DNA from: Paracoccaceae bacterium | GTDB taxonomy: Bacteria > Pseudomonadota > Alphaproteobacteria > Rhodobacterales > Rhodobacteraceae | Direction of reading: 5' to 3' | Assembly: GCA_003564655.1 (NCBI GenBank) | Contig: PXES01000074.1 | Coordinates: 1 to 8,315, forward strand | DNA: 8,315 nt | In this document: positions 3,926-8,315 of the stretch, piece by piece | Layout: every line of letters begins with the position of its first letter | Position numbering within the stretch: the first letter of the stretch is position 1 | The notes under the pieces: model-generated | What the model was told of the DNA's origin: nothing | The model's input: only the letters and a program-made list of their open reading frames with translations | Databases searched by the model: none | Position numbers and translations under genes: made by a program

Positions 3926-5848
3926 ATGTCACATTCTGCTACTCCCCATCTCGACCGCGTCGCCGGGCCTGCCGATCTGCGCGACCTCGACGATACCGAG
4001 CTCGAGGCGCTGGCCAATGAGTTGCGCGCCGAGACCATCGAGACCGTCAGCCGCACGGGCGGGCATCTGGGCTCGTCGCTGGGCGTGGTCGAGTTGACCG
4101 TTGCGCTGCACGCCGTGTTCCGCACCCCTTTCGACAAGCTGATCTGGGATGTCTCGCACCAGTGCTACCCTCACAAGATTCTGACCGGTCGGCGCCACCA
4201 GATGCATACACTGCGCCAGGAAGGGGGCCTCTCGGGCTTTACCAAGCGCAGCGAGAGCGTCTTTGACCCGTTCGGCGCCGCCCATAGCTCGACCAGCATT
4301 TCCGCAGCCCTCGGGTTCACCATCGGTCGCGACATGGGCCAGCCCACGGGTGACGCCATTGCGGTGATCGGCGACGGCTCGATCACTGCGGGGATGGCCT
4401 ACGAGGCGTTGAACAACGCCGGCAGCGAGGGGCGGCGACTGTTTGTCATCCTCAACGACAATGACATGTCCATCGCCCCGCCTGTTGGTGCGATGAATAC
4501 CTATCTCAACCGGCTGAACGCGCCCCATGCCTCGCTCTCCGAGGTTGCGCAGGGCTTCATCGCGGCACTTCCGCAAAGTCTGCGCGAGCAGGCGCTGGCC
4601 GCGCGCACCCGCGCCTGCGGCGGCCCGCCCGACGCGACGATGTTCGAGCATCTGGGCTTCACCTATATCGGCCCGATTGACGGCCATTCGATGCCCGACC
4701 TGCTGGCGACCCTGCGCATGGCCCATGCCCGCGCCGAGGGGCCGGTGCTGATCCATGTCCGCACGGTCAAGGGCAAGGGCTACGCCCCGGCCGAGGCGGC
4801 GGATTGCTGCTATCATGGCGTGTCGAAATTCGACGTGGCCTCGGGCACGCAATCGAAGGGCCGCGCCAATGCGCCCAGCTACACATCGGTCTTCGGCAAG
4901 GCGCTGACCGATGAGGCGTCGCGTGACCCCACCATCGTCGCCGTGTCGGCAGCCATGCCGAATGGCACGGGCGTGGACATCATGGGCAAGCGCTTCCCGC
5001 GCCGGGTGTTCGATGTGGGCATCGCCGAACAGCACGCGGTCACTTTCGCCGCCGGGATGGCGGCGAGCGGCCTCAAGCCCTTTTGCGCGATCTATTCCAC
5101 CTTCTTGCAGCGCGGCTATGACCAGGTCGTGCATGACGTGGCGCTGCAGGTGCTGCCGGTGCGCTTTGCCATCGACCGGGCGGGACTCGTGGGCGCGGAT
5201 GGCGCGACCCACGCGGGCAGTTTCGATGTGAGCTATCTGGCAAATCTGCCCGGCATGGTGGTGATGGCCGCGGGCGACGAGGCCGAACTTGTGCATATGG
5301 TCGCCACGGCAGTCGCGCATGATGCAGGCCCCATCGCCTTTCGCTATCCGCGCGGCGAGGGTGTGGGCGTCGATCTGCCCGAACGCGGGCAGGTGCTGGA
5401 GATCGGCAAGGGCCGCATCATCGCCGAGGGCGAGAGTGTGGCCTTCCTGTCATTCGGCGCGCATCTGGCCGAGACGCGGCTGGCCGCCGAGGCGCTGGCC
5501 GCGCGCGGGATCACCTGCACGATTGCCGATGCACGCTTTGCCAAGCCGCTGGATCTGGACCTCATCGACCAGCTTTCCCGCCATCACGCGGCGCTGATCA
5601 CGGTCGAGCAGGGCGCGCAGGGCGGATTTGGCGCGCATGTGCTGCACCATCTGGCCAACACCGGACGGCTGGACGGCGGGCTTGCGGTGCGCACTCTGAC
5701 CCTGCCCGACCGCTTCATCGAACAGGCGAGCCCGGCGGCCATGTATCGTGATGCAGGGCTAACCGCGCAGGATATCGAGACCGCTGCCCTTGATGCGCTT
5801 GGCATCGACCGCTTGCAACGGCGCGCCGGCGCGCCAACTCTTGCGTAG
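3926..5848 (+). CDS. dxs: 1-deoxy-D-xylulose-5-phosphate synthase
   Basis: DXS joins pyruvate and glyceraldehyde 3-phosphate, with loss of CO2, into DXP. This is the entry step of the MEP isoprenoid pathway and also feeds thiamine and pyridoxal synthesis. The protein is a cytoplasmic, thiamine-diphosphate-dependent homodimer. It is full length at 640 residues. Visible motifs: His47 in GGHLGSSLG, DVSHQCYPHKILTGRR (75-90), the ThDP/Mg site GDGSITAGMAYEALNNAG (149-166) closing with NDND at 177-180, catalytic Glu368 in VGIAEQHAV, DRAGLVGADGATHAG (417-431), and RYPRG (473-477) for substrate phosphate. Ser77 stands where E. coli has Gly, which I believe is common in this order. The start at 3926 has AAAGGGA upstream (3914-3920) and matches family N-termini; the open frame extends 95 codons further upstream through the puf terminator and must be ignored. 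Location beside puf fits supply of carotenoid, phytyl and quinone precursors. Confidence 0.98.
   Translation: MSHSATPHLDRVAGPADLRDLDDTELEALANELRAETIETVSRTGGHLGSSLGVVELTVALHAVFRTPFDKLIWDVSHQCYPHKILTGRRHQMHTLRQEGGLSGFTKRSESVFDPFGAAHSSTSISAALGFTIGRDMGQPTGDAIAVIGDGSITAGMAYEALNNAGSEGRRLFVILNDNDMSIAPPVGAMNTYLNRLNAPHASLSEVAQGFIAALPQSLREQALAARTRACGGPPDATMFEHLGFTYIGPIDGHSMPDLLATLRMAHARAEGPVLIHVRTVKGKGYAPAEAADCCYHGVSKFDVASGTQSKGRANAPSYTSVFGKALTDEASRDPTIVAVSAAMPNGTGVDIMGKRFPRRVFDVGIAEQHAVTFAAGMAASGLKPFCAIYSTFLQRGYDQVVHDVALQVLPVRFAIDRAGLVGADGATHAGSFDVSYLANLPGMVVMAAGDEAELVHMVATAVAHDAGPIAFRYPRGEGVGVDLPERGQVLEIGKGRIIAEGESVAFLSFGAHLAETRLAAEALAARGITCTIADARFAKPLDLDLIDQLSRHHAALITVEQGAQGGFGAHVLHHLANTGRLDGGLAVRTLTLPDRFIEQASPAAMYRDAGLTAQDIETAALDALGIDRLQRRAGAPTLA
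5820..5835 (+). repeat. Tandem GGCGCGCC palindrome at the 3' end of dxs
   Basis: Two direct copies of the 8-base palindrome GGCGCGCC (5820-5827 and 5828-5835) together form a perfect 16-base palindrome. It lies in the last codons of dxs (residues about RRAGAP). It can fold as GGCGCG/CGCGCC in RNA about 10 bases before the stop. No T-run follows. It may slow mRNA decay or be chance in GC-rich coding sequence. Confidence 0.4.
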
Positions 5849-5896
5849 CATGCCCGTGGACCCCAGATCTGACCCCATATGCAAGGAGGATACTGC

Positions 5897-6526
5897 ATGG
5901 CCAATTCCGAGATGAAGAACGCCCCACCACTTTACGGCTGGGCAATCGCGACGGGCGCAGGGCTTGTGGCCTTTGGCGTGTCACTGACCTTGATCGGGAT
6001 CGAGGGGAATGGCTCGGTCGGGATCGGTATCGTCATCGCGTTGATCGTGGGCACTATCTTCCAGATTGCCGAACGCGGCGCACCGCCTGCCAAGGCACCG
6101 GGCGAAGCGCCGACCGTGCCCGCCAGCGGCAGCACGAAATCCGCGCCTGCCGCCACGACGTCCGCGTCGAGCACCTCCGCTGCCGCACCCGCTGCCGCAG
6201 CCGCGCCCGAGCCGACCGCTGCCCCGACTGCACCAGAGACCACGGCGACCGAAGCCCCTGCCACGGAAAGCACCAAGCCGCAGCCGCTGGACGGCCCGGT
6301 GGGCGAGGCGGATGACCTCAAGCAGATCAGCGGCGTCGGGCCCGTGCTGGAAGGCAAGCTGCATGGCATTGGCATCTACCACTTCTGGCAGATCGCCCGG
6401 TGGAGCAAGGACGAGATCGCCTGGGTAGACAGCTTCCTGAACTTCAAGGGCCGGATCGAGCGTGACGACTGGATCGGGCAGGCCACCAAGCTGGCGGAAG
6501 CGTCACCCTCGAAACCGCCTGCCTGA
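5897..6526 (+). CDS. Two-helix membrane protein with C-terminal helix-hairpin-helix domain, function unknown
   Basis: A 209-residue protein. Residues about 13-34 and 40-57 are hydrophobic, Gly-rich helices forming a membrane hairpin. Residues about 61-137 are a low-complexity Ala/Pro/Thr/Ser linker. Residues about 138-200 form a compact domain with ADDLKQISGVGPVLEGKLHG (the Gly-Val-Gly helix-hairpin-helix core) and FKGRIERDDWIGQA. That C-terminal domain resembles the small HHH domain (DUF4332-like) that Rhodobacterales also carry at the C-termini of some NuoE and ribosomal L21 proteins. HHH folds often bind DNA non-specifically, but the domain may instead mediate protein contacts here. I chose ATG 5897 because AAGGAGG (5883-5889) lies 7 bases before it; the earlier in-frame ATG at 5879 overlaps that Shine-Dalgarno and has none itself. 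The gene is 48 bases after dxs and may be co-transcribed. No function is assigned. Confidence 0.85.
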   Translation: MANSEMKNAPPLYGWAIATGAGLVAFGVSLTLIGIEGNGSVGIGIVIALIVGTIFQIAERGAPPAKAPGEAPTVPASGSTKSAPAATTSASSTSAAAPAAAAAPEPTAAPTAPETTATEAPATESTKPQPLDGPVGEADDLKQISGVGPVLEGKLHGIGIYHFWQIARWSKDEIAWVDSFLNFKGRIERDDWIGQATKLAEASPSKPPA

Positions 6527-6532
6527 GCAGGC
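6517..6532 (+). repeat. Short hairpin over the stop codon of the HHH membrane-protein gene
   Basis: GCCTGC (6517-6522) pairs with GCAGGC (6527-6532) around a CTGA loop that contains most of the stop codon. There is no T-tract after it (TTGGCAGCG follows), so it is at best a weak terminator or decay barrier. Confidence 0.35.
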
Positions 6533-6560
6533 TTGGCAGCGCGACGCGCGGTGCTACCCT
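6533..6560 (+). promoter_or_regulatory. Possible sigma-70-type promoter for the exonuclease-ligase pair
   Basis: TTGGCA at 6533-6538 (5 of 6 to TTGACA), a 16-base spacer, then TGC-TACCCT at 6552-6560, which has an extended TG element but only three matches to TATAAT. Transcription from it would begin around 6567-6569, at or next to the ATG. The match is modest and chance is possible in GC-rich DNA. Confidence 0.25.
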
Positions 6561-6568
6561 GTAGCCGC

Positions 6569-7573
6569 ATGTCCGCTGATGCGCTGCTGATCCCCCGCCC
6601 CGAGGGGCTGTATTGCCCCGAAGGCGATTTTCACATCGACCCGGTGCGCCCGGTTGCGCGGGCGCTTGTCACACATGGCCACGCCGACCACGCCCGCGCC
6701 GGGCATGGCGCCGTTCTGGCAACGCGCCAGACACTCGACATCATGGCGCTGCGCTATGGCGCGGATTTCGCGGTAACACGGCAGGCCGCCGACGGGGCGG
6801 TGCGGGTAAACGGCGTCGCGGTCGAATTCCATCCTGCGGGGCATGTATTGGGCTCTGCACAGATCGCGCTGACGACGCGCGGGCATCGGATCACGGTGAC
6901 GGGGGACTACACCCGCACCCCCAACCCCGCCTGCGCCCCGTGGGAGCCGGTGCCCTGCGACATCCTGGTGACCGAGGCCACCTTCGCATTGCCGGTCTTT
7001 CGCCACCCCGACCCGAAGGACGAGATTGCCAAGCTGCTCGCCTCGGTCAGGGCTTTCCCCGAGCGAGCGCATCTGGTCGGCGTCTATGCGCTGGGCAAGG
7101 CACAGCGTGTGATCATGCTGCTGCGCGAGGCAGGCTATGACGCCCCGATCTACATCCATGGCGCCCTCACGAAGCTCTGCGACTACCACCTTGCCGAAAG
7201 CATCCCGCTGGGCGAGTTGCGCCCCGCGACCGTGGCGCGCGGCAAGAAGGGCGACTTCGCGGGTGCCGTCGTGCTGGGCCCACCTTCGGCCTTTGCCGCC
7301 ACCTGGGCGCAGCGCTTCCCCGACCCGGTAATCGCCTTCGCCTCGGGCTGGATGATGGTCCGCGCGCGGGCCCGCCAGCGTGGGGTGGAATTGCCGCTGG
7401 TGATCTCGGATCATGTGGATTGGCCGCAGCTGACGCAAACCATCACCGAACTGGACCCGGCCGAGACATGGGTGACGCATGGCCGTGAAGAGGCAATCCT
7501 GCGCTGGTGCGCGCTGGAGGGGCGCACGGCGCGGCCCCTGCGGCTGGTGGGCTATGAGGACGAGCCCGAATGA
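6569..7573 (+). CDS. Ligase-associated DNA exonuclease (metallo-beta-lactamase/beta-CASP-like fold)
   Basis: A 334-residue protein of the 'DNA ligase-associated exonuclease' family, related to SNM1/CPSF-type nucleases. The metal-binding motifs are THGHADHA (His36, His38, Asp40, His41), HPAGHVLGSAQ (His88, His92) and TGDYTRTP (Asp113). DILVTEATFALP (131-142), YALGKAQR (173-180), SDHVDW (280-285) and WVTHGRE (301-307, His304) complete the family pattern. It is thought to trim DNA ends ahead of sealing by the ligase gene that follows. Translation is assigned to ATG 6569, where the family N-terminus begins (LLIPRPEGLYCPEGDFHIDP). The TTG at 6533 would add an unconserved 12-residue leader. There is no Shine-Dalgarno before 6569, which may mean a leaderless message. 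The ligase ATG overlaps its stop in ATGA, so the two genes are translationally coupled. Confidence 0.93.
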   Translation: MSADALLIPRPEGLYCPEGDFHIDPVRPVARALVTHGHADHARAGHGAVLATRQTLDIMALRYGADFAVTRQAADGAVRVNGVAVEFHPAGHVLGSAQIALTTRGHRITVTGDYTRTPNPACAPWEPVPCDILVTEATFALPVFRHPDPKDEIAKLLASVRAFPERAHLVGVYALGKAQRVIMLLREAGYDAPIYIHGALTKLCDYHLAESIPLGELRPATVARGKKGDFAGAVVLGPPSAFAATWAQRFPDPVIAFASGWMMVRARARQRGVELPLVISDHVDWPQLTQTITELDPAETWVTHGREEAILRWCALEGRTARPLRLVGYEDEPE

Positions 7574-8315
7574 TCGCGGCCTTCGCGCATCTGCTGGAAC
7601 GGCTGGCGTTTACGCCCCGGCGCAACGCCAAGCTCGCGCATTTGACGCAGTATTTCGCATTTCGCCCCGACCCCGAGCGCGGGTTGGCATTGGCCGCGCT
7701 GACCGGCTATCTGGAATTGCGCGCGGTCACGCCGTCCCTGTTGCGGGGCTTGGTGGCCGAGCGCGTGGATGCCGAGCTTTTCGCGATCAGCTATGATTTT
7801 GTCGGCGATCTGGCCGAGACCATCGCGCTCATCTGGCCCGGACCGGATAGCAGCGCAGCGCTGCCGCTGGCCGATCTGGTCGCCGAGTTGCGCGGCACCC
7901 GCAAGGCCGATCTGCCCGAGTGCATCGCCGCGCGGCTGGACACGATGGCGCCCTCGGAACGCTACGCCTATCTCAAGCTCGCCACCGGGGGGCTGCGCGT
8001 CGGCGTCTCGGCACGGCTGGCGCGTCAGGCGCTGGCGGATTTCGGCGGCCTCGATCTGGCCGAGGTCGAAGAGCTTTGGCACGGCCTGTCGCCCCCCTAC
8101 ACGGAACTCTTTGCCTGGGCCGAGGGCGGCGCGAAACCCGTCTCGGCCGCCCGCGCGCCGTTCAGACCGGTGATGCTGTCCACGCCCACGGATCGCGAGG
8201 CATTGGGCACACTCGACCCCGCCGCATTTCTGGCAGAGTGGAAATGGGACGGCATCCGCGTGCAGGCCGTGGCCGAGGGGGGCATGCGGCGGCTTTATTC
8301 GCGCACGGGCGATGA
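7570..8315 (+). CDS. ATP-dependent DNA ligase of the exonuclease-associated family, N-terminal part (3' end outside window)
   Basis: The frame starts at ATG 7570, inside the exonuclease stop (ATGA, 4-base overlap), with a TGAGGA Shine-Dalgarno at 7555-7560, and stays open to the window end. It gives 248 residues of a protein usually a little over 500. Residues about 1-190 resemble the helical N-terminal DNA-binding domain of ATP-dependent ligases, including KLATGGLRVGVSARL (136-150). The adenylation domain then begins, with nucleotidyltransferase motif I EWKWDGIRVQ; Lys225 (codon 8242-8244) is the expected AMP-carrying lysine, and SRTGD (244-248) follows at the end. It should seal nicks with ATP. 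In many bacteria the set exonuclease, ligase, DEXH helicase and a calcineurin-like endonuclease forms a repair operon, so the last two may lie just downstream. It is not LigD: no polymerase or Ku is seen. Confidence 0.93.
   Translation, partial: MIAAFAHLLERLAFTPRRNAKLAHLTQYFAFRPDPERGLALAALTGYLELRAVTPSLLRGLVAERVDAELFAISYDFVGDLAETIALIWPGPDSSAALPLADLVAELRGTRKADLPECIAARLDTMAPSERYAYLKLATGGLRVGVSARLARQALADFGGLDLAEVEELWHGLSPPYTELFAWAEGGAKPVSAARAPFRPVMLSTPTDREALGTLDPAAFLAEWKWDGIRVQAVAEGGMRRLYSRTGD

Noticed and set aside
3929..5320. 463-codon open frame on the minus strand opposite dxs
   Set aside because: Lies wholly antisense to a full-length dxs with intact motifs; its composition (many Arg, His, Gln) is that of a shadow frame.
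5820..5835. GGCGCGCC doublet as a mobile element or cloning scar
   Set aside because: It is in frame within the dxs C-terminus with ordinary surrounding codons and no flanking repeats or vector-like sequence.
5879..5896. Alternative ATG at 5879 for the HHH membrane protein
   Set aside because: This ATG has no ribosome site of its own and its first codons overlap the strong AAGGAGG that serves ATG 5897.
6533..6568. TTG start at 6533 for the exonuclease
   Set aside because: It has no ribosome site and would add an unconserved basic leader; the family similarity begins after ATG 6569.
1..8315. CRISPR arrays, tRNA or rRNA genes, insertion sequences
   Set aside because: No regularly spaced repeats, no tRNA-like cloverleaf or rRNA core, and no transposase-like frame were seen; coding density is high and continuous.

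Overview
This window is the 3' end of an alphaproteobacterial photosynthesis gene cluster, followed by housekeeping genes. The proteins closely resemble those of Rhodobacter-type purple bacteria (Rhodobacterales). The evidence is the order bchZ-pufQBALM, a pufX gene in place of pufC after pufM, a dxs gene just downstream, and high-GC coding sequence. Genus and species cannot be fixed from the sequence alone. All genes lie on the + strand. I see no tRNA, rRNA, CRISPR array, insertion sequence or phage gene.

Positions 1-3669 are photosynthetic. The window opens inside bchZ, which makes the last subunit of chlorophyllide a oxidoreductase. Nineteen bases later begins the puf operon: pufQ, pufB and pufA (LH1 beta and alpha), pufL and pufM (reaction centre), and pufX (ring opening and quinone exchange). 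Folded RNA elements sit between pufQ and pufB, between pufA and pufL, and after pufX. Such hairpins are known in Rhodobacter to set the different half-lives of the puf mRNA segments, and so the ratio of LH1 to reaction centre. The 3' UTR of pufX (3670-3827) carries a row of hairpins ending in a strong intrinsic terminator. It is a good candidate for a 3'-UTR-derived small RNA like PcrX of R. sphaeroides.

Positions 3926-6526 hold dxs, the first enzyme of the MEP isoprenoid pathway. It feeds carotenoid, phytyl and quinone synthesis, which suits its place beside puf. After it comes a small two-helix membrane protein with a long Ala/Pro/Thr linker and a C-terminal helix-hairpin-helix domain of unknown role.

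Positions 6569-8315 hold the first two genes of the widespread bacterial 'ligase-associated' DNA repair module: a metallo-beta-lactamase-fold exonuclease and, overlapping it by four bases, an ATP-dependent DNA ligase that runs off the window end.

I found no wholly new system. The most interesting points are in the photosynthetic proteins. LH1 alpha lacks one residue between its BChl-binding His and the following Trp. PufM has lost several aromatic residues in the carotenoid pocket. PufX has a glycine-zipper-like repeat in its membrane helix. The structured puf 3' UTR and the membrane-anchored HHH protein are also worth checking. Comparisons with other species rest on family sequences recalled from memory, not on a search.
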